Assembly (NCBI GenBank): GCA_947452355.1
Contig: CANGCU010000007.1
Location: 1 to 17,532, forward strand
DNA length: 17,532 nucleotides
Direction: 5' to 3'
Origin: Microbacteriaceae bacterium
GTDB lineage: Bacteria > Actinomycetota > Actinomycetes > Actinomycetales > Microbacteriaceae
Made by a program: the position numbers and the translations under genes. Position 1 is the stretch's first letter. The number at the start of each line of letters is the position of its first letter. Below the pieces are notes generated by a model. The model was not told where the DNA came from. It saw only the letters and a list, made by a program, of their open reading frames with translations, and did no database searches. This document shows positions 7,763 through 14,630 of the stretch, piece after piece.

Positions 7763-8770
7763 ATGCCAATCAGCACATACGACGAGGCTATGCGCCGAGC
7801 TCGCGAGCTCGCGGAACGAGGCCCGCGAACGGGTGAGAACCCCCAAGTCGGCTGCGTCCTCGTCGACGAGTCGGGAACGATTGTCGCCGAGGGGTGGCAC
7901 CGCGGCGCGGGAACCGCTCACGCGGAAGTCGATGCTCTCTCGAAGGTTGAAAGCGGTCGGGGTCTCACCGCCGTCGTCACCCTTGAGCCCTGCAACCACA
8001 CCGGACGGACGGGGCCGTGTGCCCAAGCACTCATTGAGTCCGGCATCGCACGTGTCGTGTATTCATTGGACGACCCAGGTAACGAATCAAGCGGCGGGGC
8101 GGAAACTCTTCGCGCGGCCGGCATCGAGGTCATTTCTGGTGTGCTCTCCGGCGAAGGCTACCAACTGGTTGAGCGTTGGCTCACCGCAAACCGACTAGGG
8201 CGCCCCTGGGTGACCGCCAAATGGGGCTCCAGCCTTGACGGTCGCACCGCGGCCACGGACGGCACGAGCCAGTGGATCACATCCGCCGAATCACGCACCT
8301 ATATTCACCAGTTGCGATCCCAACACGACACCATCGCAATCGGGACGGGAACGGCAATTGCCGACAATCCAACACTGACGGCTCGCACCGCCGACGGCAA
8401 TCTGTACCCTCAGCAGCCGCTCGCGGTCGTCATCGGCGATACGGCGCTTCCCGACGGCTCGGGACTGTGGAGTCACCCCCGCGGTGTTCTCCAGGAATCT
8501 GGTCCGCTCGTCGAAATTCTCGAACGCCTCTACAACATCGGAATTCGAAGCTTGTTTCTCGAGGGCGGTCCGCGACTCATGAACTCCTTTATCCGTGAGG
8601 GATTGGTTGACGAATACGTCGTGTGTCTCGCGCCAATGTTGCTGGGTGGCGACAAGACCGCGACGGGTGATCTGGGAATCACCACGTTGACCGCAGCCCG
8701 CCGCCTCGTGGTCACCAGTACCGAGGTCATGGGCGGAACAATCGTCGTCACCGCGAGGGAGTCCCACTAA
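7763..8770 (+). CDS. ribD: Bifunctional diaminohydroxyphosphoribosylaminopyrimidine deaminase / reductase
   Basis: Second and third steps of the riboflavin pathway: deamination of the pyrimidine ring, then NADPH-dependent reduction of the ribosyl side chain. 335 aa, slightly shorter than E. coli RibD. The N-terminal deaminase domain (about 3-135) has the zinc site H53 and catalytic E55 (HAEV), C77 and C86 (PCNHTGRTGPC). The C-terminal reductase domain (about 147-333) shows RPWVTAKWGSSLDGR, DNPTLTAR and LFLEGGPRLM. The frame is open upstream to 7640, inside the riboswitch. ATG at 7763 with AAGGAG at 7752-7757 gives the family N-terminus and is preferred. The stop overlaps the ribE start by one base (TAATG). 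It is the first gene after the FMN riboswitch. Confidence 0.96.
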   Translation: MPISTYDEAMRRARELAERGPRTGENPQVGCVLVDESGTIVAEGWHRGAGTAHAEVDALSKVESGRGLTAVVTLEPCNHTGRTGPCAQALIESGIARVVYSLDDPGNESSGGAETLRAAGIEVISGVLSGEGYQLVERWLTANRLGRPWVTAKWGSSLDGRTAATDGTSQWITSAESRTYIHQLRSQHDTIAIGTGTAIADNPTLTARTADGNLYPQQPLAVVIGDTALPDGSGLWSHPRGVLQESGPLVEILERLYNIGIRSLFLEGGPRLMNSFIREGLVDEYVVCLAPMLLGGDKTATGDLGITTLTAARRLVVTSTEVMGGTIVVTARESH

Positions 8771-9375
8771 TGTTCACCGGAATCATTGCGGAACTCGGAA
8801 CTATCACGTCGGTCACACCGAGCGGGGATTCCGTTCGCGTTACCGTTCGGGCGCCGAAAGCCGTTGCCAAGGCTGGGCACGGTGATTCGATCGCCATCAG
8901 TGGCGTGTGCCTCACCGTCATTGACAAAACCGACGATTCGTTTGTCGCTGACGTGATGGGCCAAACCATCACGATGTCGAATCCCGACCAGTGGCGCGCG
9001 GGACGGCCCGTCAACGTCGAATCGGCGATGGCCGCCGGAGATCAACTGGGTGGGCACATTGTTCAGGGACATGTCGACGGCACGGCCACCGTCACCGACA
9101 TTCGACCAAGCGGAGATTGGAGTGTCCTGCGGTTCGCCCTCTGCGTGGATCACGCACCACTGGTGGTCGACAAGGGGTCCATCACGATTGATGGCGTATC
9201 CCTGACCGTCTCGGCAATCGGCGATGACTGGGGCGAAGTTTCCCTGATCCCCGAAACCCTCGTCGCGACAACGCTGGGTTCCCTTGCCATCGGTGACACC
9301 GTCAATATCGAAACCGACATTCTTGCCCGCCACATCGCGAGGCTCGCACAATTCACAACAGGAGGAGCATCATGA
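8770..9375 (+). CDS. ribE: Riboflavin synthase (alpha chain)
   Basis: Last step of riboflavin synthesis: dismutation of two 6,7-dimethyl-8-ribityllumazine molecules. 201 aa, made of two similar lumazine-binding barrels. Barrel 1 begins MFTGI and contains GVCLTV; barrel 2 (from about 100) contains GVSLTV. The bridging segment LGGHIVQGHVDG is typical. Named ribE here; the same gene is called ribC in some species. It overlaps ribD by one base and ribBA by four (ATGA). Confidence 0.96.
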   Translation: MFTGIIAELGTITSVTPSGDSVRVTVRAPKAVAKAGHGDSIAISGVCLTVIDKTDDSFVADVMGQTITMSNPDQWRAGRPVNVESAMAAGDQLGGHIVQGHVDGTATVTDIRPSGDWSVLRFALCVDHAPLVVDKGSITIDGVSLTVSAIGDDWGEVSLIPETLVATTLGSLAIGDTVNIETDILARHIARLAQFTTGGAS

Positions 9376-10622
9376 CGCTCATGGACAAGGCGATTGCCGA
9401 ACTGCGCGCGGGTCGACCCGTGCTCGTCACCGATTCAACCGAACGCGAAAACGAGGGAGATGTCGTTCTTGCGGCCGAGTTGGTCACGACCGAGTGGCTC
9501 GCCTGGACGATTCGCCACACGAGCGGCTTTCTCTGCGCTCCCATGACCAACGAACGAGCGAACGAATTGGACCTTCCGCTCATGGTTGAACACAACCAGG
9601 ATTCCCGCCGCACCGCCTATACGGTCAGTGTGGACGCCGCCGAGGGCATCACGACGGGCATCTCGGCACACGATCGAGCGGAGACTCTCCGCGTATTGGC
9701 GAACCCCGCCAGTGGGCCCGGTGACCTCATTCGTCCCGGTCACATCATTCCGCTTCGAGCAGTCCCCGGTGGGGTTCGCGAACGCGCCGGGCACACCGAA
9801 GCCGCCGTCGATCTCATGACGCTCGCGGGACTTCAGCCTGTTGGGGTCATCGGTGAACTGACGAACGACGACGGGTCGATGATGCGCGGCGAAACCCTGA
9901 AGGAATTCGCGAAAGAACACGGCGTCCTTATCGTGTCGATCGAGGAACTCGTCGCTCACCTGGGAAGTGACTGGCAGTCGCTGCCGGACCCAAATGCCGA
10001 CCGTTACTCGTTCGAAATTGAAACCCGAGTTCCGACGACACACGGGGCATTTCGAATTCGCGCATACCGCGACCACGAGACGCGGGTTGACCATGTCGCT
10101 ATCGTGTCGGGTACGCCTACCGACGGCGCGCTCGTCAGATTGCACTCCGAGTGTCTCACCGGCGAAGCGATGGGATCCCTCAAATGCGAGTGCGGTCCCC
10201 AGCTTGACGCAGCGATGGAAACCATCGACAAAGAGAGCGGTGTCGTCATTTACCTCCGAGGCCACGAGGGTCGCGGAATCGGACTCACCAACAAACTCAA
10301 GGCCTACCGCCTTCAGGAAGATGGCTTAGACACCCTCGACGCGAATCTGGCTCTCGGGCTTCCCGCTGACGCGCGAGACTACGGAGTTGCGGCCGCAATT
10401 CTCAAGGATCTGGGAATTTCAACGGTAAGGCTTCTGTCGAACAATCCAGAAAAGCGTCGCCAACTCATCGAACACGGAATCGAAGTCACCGAATTGGTGC
10501 CGCTCGTGGTCGGCGTCGGCGACGTCAACATCGCGTATCTGGGGGCTAAGCGGGATCGAATGGGACACCAATTGCCCGGCGAGCTGGTCAATTCACCTGC
10601 GACCGAGGCGGAGGAAAAGTAG
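9372..10622 (+). CDS. ribBA: Bifunctional 3,4-dihydroxy-2-butanone-4-phosphate synthase / GTP cyclohydrolase II
   Basis: Supplies both entry points of riboflavin synthesis, the four-carbon unit from ribulose-5-phosphate and the pyrimidine from GTP. 416 aa. The N-terminal RibB domain (1 to about 200) has RENEGD (25-30), TSGFLCAPM and GHTEAAVDL (140-148). The C-terminal RibA domain (about 208-402) has the zinc cysteines C261, C272 and C274 in HSECLTGEAMGSLKCECG, and YLRGHEGRGIGL (294-305). Both halves look catalytically complete. A strong AGGAGGAG ribosome site lies at 9360-9367, and the start overlaps the ribE stop. ribH follows after 2 bp. Confidence 0.97.
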   Translation: MTLMDKAIAELRAGRPVLVTDSTERENEGDVVLAAELVTTEWLAWTIRHTSGFLCAPMTNERANELDLPLMVEHNQDSRRTAYTVSVDAAEGITTGISAHDRAETLRVLANPASGPGDLIRPGHIIPLRAVPGGVRERAGHTEAAVDLMTLAGLQPVGVIGELTNDDGSMMRGETLKEFAKEHGVLIVSIEELVAHLGSDWQSLPDPNADRYSFEIETRVPTTHGAFRIRAYRDHETRVDHVAIVSGTPTDGALVRLHSECLTGEAMGSLKCECGPQLDAAMETIDKESGVVIYLRGHEGRGIGLTNKLKAYRLQEDGLDTLDANLALGLPADARDYGVAAAILKDLGISTVRLLSNNPEKRRQLIEHGIEVTELVPLVVGVGDVNIAYLGAKRDRMGHQLPGELVNSPATEAEEK

Positions 10623-10624
10623 CT

Positions 10625-11098
10625 ATGGCGGGACACGGGTCACCATCAATCGCTCCGGACGGGCGTGGGCTAAAGGTCACCGTCATTGCTGGGTCGTGGC
10701 ACGACACCATCACGAACGGGCTGATTGCTGGTGCAATTCGTGCACTCGATTCGTCCGGCGCCACGCATGACCTGATTCGCGTACCCGGCGCGTTCGAGCT
10801 TCCGCTCGCCGCTCAGGCCGCTTTGCGAAATGGCGCGGATGCCGTTGTCTGCCTCGGAGTCATCATTCGAGGCGGAACGCCGCACTTCGATTTCGTGTCC
10901 AACGCGGCGACGGACGGGCTAACGCGGGTTGCGCTTGATGAAGGCAAGCCCGTCGGGTTCGGTGTACTCACGCTGGACGATGAACAGCAGGGGCTCGATC
11001 GTGCGGGACTCGAGGGTTCACGCGAGGACAAGGGCGCAGAAGCCGCTCTGGCGGCTCTCGCGACCGCGACAGTTCTTCGCGACATCCGCCAGGGATAA
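10625..11098 (+). CDS. ribH: 6,7-dimethyl-8-ribityllumazine synthase
   Basis: Condenses the pyrimidine from RibD with dihydroxybutanone phosphate from RibBA to make the lumazine used by riboflavin synthase; it usually assembles into pentamers or 60-mer shells. 157 aa. Substrate-site features are W25 at the aromatic position, PGAFELP (54-60), and IRGGTPHFDFV (81-91) with the catalytic His at 87; E137 is not at a catalytic position. The phosphate-site region reads SREDKGAEA, where many homologues have NKG. The ribosome site is GGAGG at 10610-10614. It is the last rib gene. A sulfotransferase-like gene follows 29 bp on with no hairpin between. Confidence 0.95.
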   Translation: MAGHGSPSIAPDGRGLKVTVIAGSWHDTITNGLIAGAIRALDSSGATHDLIRVPGAFELPLAAQAALRNGADAVVCLGVIIRGGTPHFDFVSNAATDGLTRVALDEGKPVGFGVLTLDDEQQGLDRAGLEGSREDKGAEAALAALATATVLRDIRQG

Positions 11099-11127
11099 AC
11101 TGGGGCAATCTCGATGTAAGGACTCCG

Positions 11128-11991
11128 ATGGTCGCTCCGTATCTGCTGGTCCTCGCGCATTCACGCTCCGGGAGTACGTACCTTCTCGACCTTCTTCGGT
11201 CCTTAACTGGCGTCGCGTCTCTCGGTGAATTTTTTCATCGTGATCCGAAGTTTCAAAAGGCTGATTTTGTCAGTGAAGCGCTCGCGCCATACGGGACCCA
11301 CGCCGCGTTGGCACAGGCGGCTTTGACCGATCCCCTTGCGACTCTCGCCTTTCGCGACGAGATAGACGGCGTCTCCTTGTTCGTGGTGAAGATTCTCGGA
11401 CAACAGTTGCGTGATGACCGAGCTCGTCGAATCATGATTGACAACGCGGCCGGCGTCGTCGTTCTTCGGCGAAACCCCTTTGCCGCGTGGGTTTCCCGCG
11501 CCCTCGTCGACCAGTCGAAAACCTGGGTGAACGCCGACACGAATAAATTCGACGTCACCTTTGACGAGGCGTTCTTCCTCGACCGCACCCGCGCATATTC
11601 GACCCAAATTCGCGACTTCCTGCGTCTCGTCACCGCAACGGGAAAACCATTCGTGTCGATGTCTTATTCCGATGTCGTCGCGCTGGGAACGCCCGCAGCT
11701 CTCTGGGCATTCCTGCGCACTTCACTGCCGTCACTTCCTGAATTACAACCGGATCCGACCTGGTCGCCTCGAATCGCCCGTCAAGACGAACGGCGTCCAA
11801 TCGACCGAATTACCAATCGAGACGAAGCCCTTGCAAGCCTGAACCGGCTCGGGCTCGGCTACTTGGCGGAAAACGCCGACACCGACGACCTCGAGTACCT
11901 CCTGTCGAAGCTGGCTCCCACGCCTAAGCGCTCGGCTCTGGGGCGCCTTGCGGCGACGGTCACCCGCCGGTTCGGGAACTCGACGAGCTAG
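11128..11991 (+). CDS. Sulfotransferase-like protein, substrate unknown
   Basis: 287 aa, with the two hallmarks of PAPS-dependent sulfotransferases. The 5'-phosphosulfate P-loop is HSRSGSTYLLDLL (from residue 11). The 3'-phosphate site is LRRNPFAAWVS, with R115 and S123 at the R-x7-S spacing. Such enzymes move sulfate from PAPS to an alcohol or amine of a lipid, sugar or small molecule; the acceptor cannot be told from sequence. There is no signal peptide, so it is probably cytosolic. ATG at 11128 has an AAGGA site at 11118-11122. It follows ribH closely and could ride on the rib mRNA, though TAAACT at 11096-11101 could be its own -10 box. It has no obvious role in riboflavin synthesis. Its stop shares CTAG with the convergent permease gene. 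Confidence 0.75.
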   Translation: MVAPYLLVLAHSRSGSTYLLDLLRSLTGVASLGEFFHRDPKFQKADFVSEALAPYGTHAALAQAALTDPLATLAFRDEIDGVSLFVVKILGQQLRDDRARRIMIDNAAGVVVLRRNPFAAWVSRALVDQSKTWVNADTNKFDVTFDEAFFLDRTRAYSTQIRDFLRLVTATGKPFVSMSYSDVVALGTPAALWAFLRTSLPSLPELQPDPTWSPRIARQDERRPIDRITNRDEALASLNRLGLGYLAENADTDDLEYLLSKLAPTPKRSALGRLAATVTRRFGNSTS

Positions 11992-12812
11992 TCGAGGAAT
12001 AGCGCGCGAAGACGACGTGCGACGACGACGACACCGACGCTCAGCATTACGGCGTAATACCCGAGGTGCACCCAGATCATGGGGGTGATCGCTCCCGTGG
12101 TCAGCATCCGGACGATTTCAACCCCGTGCCACAGTGGGAAACACTCGACCATGATCTGAATCGCCGGTGGATAAATCGTGATGGGAAAGAACGTTGCCGA
12201 GAACAGGAACATTGGCAACATCACCATCGGCAGCCAGTCCATTTGTTGGAACGTTTTCATATACGAGGTAAAGGCCATTCCGATCGAGGCAAAACCCGCT
12301 GCGATCAGAATCACGGCCGGGATCGCCAGAATTGCGAGCGGGGACAACACAAGCCCCATGATGTTCATGACGATGAGGAATCCGATTGCGTACACCCCGC
12401 CGCGAAGAAGCGCGAGCGTGATCTCGCCGATTGCGACATCAAGTGGACCAAGTGAGGTCAAGAGCATCGTCTGATACAACTTGCCGAAGTTGAGTTTGAA
12501 GAACACGTTCCACGTCGAGTCGTAGATTGCGCCGTTCATCGCCGACACCGCGAGCAGCGCCGGCGCAATGTACGCGCCATAGGCAATCGACGTGCCGTCG
12601 ACCTCGATGGAACCAATGATTCCGCCGAGCCCGACACCCATGGACAGCAGGTAAAAAACCGGCTCGAAGAAACCACTGAGTACCACGAGGTAGTTGCTCG
12701 ACATGGTCGCCCGAAGCCCACGTTCGATGACTGCCCGCGCGTTTCCCGCGAACATGCCACCAAACCGGCGAGAAGGCGCAATCGCGGCGCTGGATTGAAC
12801 CGTTGCACTCAT
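11988..12812 (-). CDS. ABC-2 type exporter permease (second subunit)
   Basis: Integral membrane subunit of an ABC exporter, 274 aa, about six hydrophobic segments. It has the ABC-2 (DrrB/NodJ-like) signature MFLFSATFFPITIYPPAIQ towards the C-terminus, followed by PLWHGVEIVR. The frame is open upstream to 12992, but that would overlap the previous gene by about 180 bp. ATG at 12812 overlaps its stop by 4 bp (ATGA) and gives a normal cytoplasmic N-terminus, so it is preferred. It is the third gene of ATPase-permease-permease and is related to the preceding permease but clearly divergent from it, suggesting a heterodimeric channel. The substrate is unknown; drugs, lipids or polysaccharides are all possible for this family. 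Confidence 0.88.
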   Translation of the reverse strand: MSATVQSSAAIAPSRRFGGMFAGNARAVIERGLRATMSSNYLVVLSGFFEPVFYLLSMGVGLGGIIGSIEVDGTSIAYGAYIAPALLAVSAMNGAIYDSTWNVFFKLNFGKLYQTMLLTSLGPLDVAIGEITLALLRGGVYAIGFLIVMNIMGLVLSPLAILAIPAVILIAAGFASIGMAFTSYMKTFQQMDWLPMVMLPMFLFSATFFPITIYPPAIQIMVECFPLWHGVEIVRMLTTGAITPMIWVHLGYYAVMLSVGVVVVARRLRALFLD

Positions 12813-13618
12813 CGGGTCAATCGCTTCACAAACGCGCGGTGCATCAGATACGCGCCGATTATTGCGTACGCGGCTAAAACGCCGCCGTGGGTCACCGTTA
12901 ACCACAATGGCTCGTTCAGCCCATAACTCACGGTGCGACCGAGCTGGGTTGCGTGCCAGAGTGGCGAAACCCAACCCACCCACTCCAGCCAATCGGGCAC
13001 CTGTGAGAGCGGGAAAAACGTGCCAGAGAACAGGAACATCGGCATGACGACAAAGCGTTGGATGAGTGCGAACTGACCTCGATCATCATCGATTCCGGCG
13101 GAATAGGACGCGAGAGGAGTGAGAATTGCGAACGCGCCAAGAATTGCAATCGGGATCATGAGCCACCCCGTGGCGAGGGGGACGGCGCCGAACGCAACGA
13201 GGAATCCGAAAAACACGCCGGCGGTGAAGGTGAATCGAATTGTGAGGTGCACAAGGAACCCGCCAACTATTTGCCCGGGCGTGATCGGGGTCGCGTGGAT
13301 GGCGAAAAATATTTTGTGCCACTTGAACCCGCCAAGGACCGGGTACATCCCTTCTTCAGCACCGATGGACAAGATTGTCGACATCAGGAGTGCCGGTGCG
13401 ACGAACACGAGGAACGGAACGCCGTCAATGCCGGCGGGGATGAGGTGCGCGAGCCCAACACCCAGCGCAAGCAAATACATTAAAGGGTTGCCGAACGACG
13501 AGGTGACGACGTAACTGACGTATCCGCGCATCTCACGAAGTCGTAATTCCGCGACGTACCACCAGCCCCAGCGACGAGAATTCTCGGCGTCGGCCTTTAT
13601 TTCGGCGACGGACGTCAT
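12809..13618 (-). CDS. ABC-2 type exporter permease (first subunit)
   Basis: Membrane subunit, 269 aa, about six transmembrane segments. The N-terminal region RLREMRGYVSYVVTSSFGNPLMYLLALGVG carries an amphipathic stretch before helix 1. The C-terminal signature is MFLFSGTFFPLSQVPDWL with SPLWH, typical of NodJ/DrrB-type permeases. It overlaps the ATPase gene upstream by 4 bp (ATGA at 13615-13618) and the second permease downstream by 4 bp, so the three are translationally coupled. It probably pairs with the second permease and the ATPase to export an unidentified substrate. Confidence 0.9.
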   Translation of the reverse strand: MTSVAEIKADAENSRRWGWWYVAELRLREMRGYVSYVVTSSFGNPLMYLLALGVGLAHLIPAGIDGVPFLVFVAPALLMSTILSIGAEEGMYPVLGGFKWHKIFFAIHATPITPGQIVGGFLVHLTIRFTFTAGVFFGFLVAFGAVPLATGWLMIPIAILGAFAILTPLASYSAGIDDDRGQFALIQRFVVMPMFLFSGTFFPLSQVPDWLEWVGWVSPLWHATQLGRTVSYGLNEPLWLTVTHGGVLAAYAIIGAYLMHRAFVKRLTR

Positions 13619-14541
13619 TCGACGAGACTCCGACCGGTCAGTCGAAGGAACACATCCTCCAGCGAAGAACGGCGAACAAGACTTGTCGTCGGGTGATGAC
13701 CGCGCTTCGTAATCTCAGCGAGATCGCGTTCACCGTTGTCGCTGTAAATGAGGATTCGATCGGGCAAAATTTCCTGACGCTCACCGATATCCGCAATCTT
13801 TTTCGCGACGGACGCGTTCTTGTCAGAACCGTAGCGGACCTCGAGAACCTCCCTGCTCGAATACTGGCGAATGAGCTGTGCGGGGGAACCCTCCGCCATG
13901 ATTGCGCCCTTATCGACCACAACAATGCGGTCGCTCAACTGTTCGGCCTCATCCATGTAATGGGTGGTCAATACGAGCGTGGTGCCGCGTTCCTTGAGTC
14001 GGAACAACCGGTCCCACAGAATGTGGCGAGCCTGAGGGTCGAGACCTGTGGTCGGCTCGTCGAGAAGCAACATTTGGGGATCGTTCATGAGTGAGCGAGC
14101 GATGGTGAGGCGACGCTTCATACCGCCCGACAGTGGTTCGACTTTAGAGTTAGCGCGATCCGTCAATTGTGCGAATTCGAGTAGCTCATCGGCACGTGTG
14201 GCAACCTCGGCTCGGGACATCCCGAAAAAGCGACCGTACGTCAACAGGTTTTCGCGGACACGCAATTCCTGGTCCAAGTTGTCTTCTTGCGGGACCACAC
14301 CGAGCTGTGAACGGATTGCGGGGCCGTCCGTGTTGGGGTCCATTCCGAGGACCTCGAGGCTTCCCGACGTGCGCGTGGAGACCGCCGCAATCATCTTCAT
14401 CGTTGTCGACTTGCCAGCGCCATTAGGCCCCAACAATCCGAACGATTCACCCCGCTGTACCTCGAACGAAATGCCGTCAACGGCAACGAATTCGTCGTAT
14501 TTTTTGACGATGTTTTTAGCACGAATTACGGGTTCAGACAC
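13615..14541 (-). CDS. ABC exporter ATP-binding protein (DrrA/NodI type)
   Basis: Cytoplasmic ATPase that drives the two permeases downstream; 308 aa from the preferred GTG at 14541. Walker A is GPNGAGKST (38-46), Q-loop Q85, signature LSGGMKRR (137-144), Walker B LLLDEP (158-163), D-loop GLD, and switch H194. QARHILWDRL after the D-loop is reminiscent of NodI. The C-terminal about 80 residues form the accessory domain of DrrA-type proteins, ending SSLEDVFLRLTGR. The open frame extends to ATG at 14628, but the extra residues are not family-like and would cross the divergent gene's promoter. GTG gives SEPVIRAKNIVKKY, the usual N-terminus. There is no ribosome site, and TAGACT lies 8 bp upstream, so it is probably leaderless. 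Confidence 0.92.
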   Translation of the reverse strand: MSEPVIRAKNIVKKYDEFVAVDGISFEVQRGESFGLLGPNGAGKSTTMKMIAAVSTRTSGSLEVLGMDPNTDGPAIRSQLGVVPQEDNLDQELRVRENLLTYGRFFGMSRAEVATRADELLEFAQLTDRANSKVEPLSGGMKRRLTIARSLMNDPQMLLLDEPTTGLDPQARHILWDRLFRLKERGTTLVLTTHYMDEAEQLSDRIVVVDKGAIMAEGSPAQLIRQYSSREVLEVRYGSDKNASVAKKIADIGERQEILPDRILIYSDNGERDLAEITKRGHHPTTSLVRRSSLEDVFLRLTGRSLVE

Positions 14542-14549
14542 AAAGACAT

Positions 14550-14555
14550 AGTCTA
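14550..14555 (-). promoter_or_regulatory. Putative -10 box for a leaderless ABC-ATPase mRNA
   Basis: On the minus strand TAGACT (14555 down to 14550) is followed by 8 bases and then the GTG start at 14541. It matches the TANNNT -10 pattern, and no ribosome site is present before the GTG. No clear -35 at usual spacing was found. Confidence 0.4.
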
Positions 14556-14620
14556 GTAGTGAGGGATGTTCCACAGCGAAAAACCCAATGGTCATCGCAA
14601 CATTCCGCAGTCGTGACGAA

Positions 14621-14625
14621 AAGGA
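14621..14625 (+). promoter_or_regulatory. Ribosome site that sets the start of the fused ABC exporter
   Basis: AAGGA with a 5-bp gap to ATG at 14631. The open frame begins at 14559, but that earlier ATG has no ribosome site and would add 24 residues unlike the family, so 14631 is chosen. Confidence 0.7.
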
Positions 14626-14630
14626 CATTC

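Noticed and set aside
12813..12992. N-terminal extension of the second permease to an upstream ATG at 12992
   Set aside because: It would overlap the preceding permease gene by about 180 bp and adds non-membrane, family-unlike residues; the ATGA junction at 12809-12812 fits better.
14559..14630. Earlier ATG at 14559 for the fused ABC exporter
   Set aside because: No ribosome site and 24 residues without family similarity; ATG at 14631 has AAGGA at good spacing.
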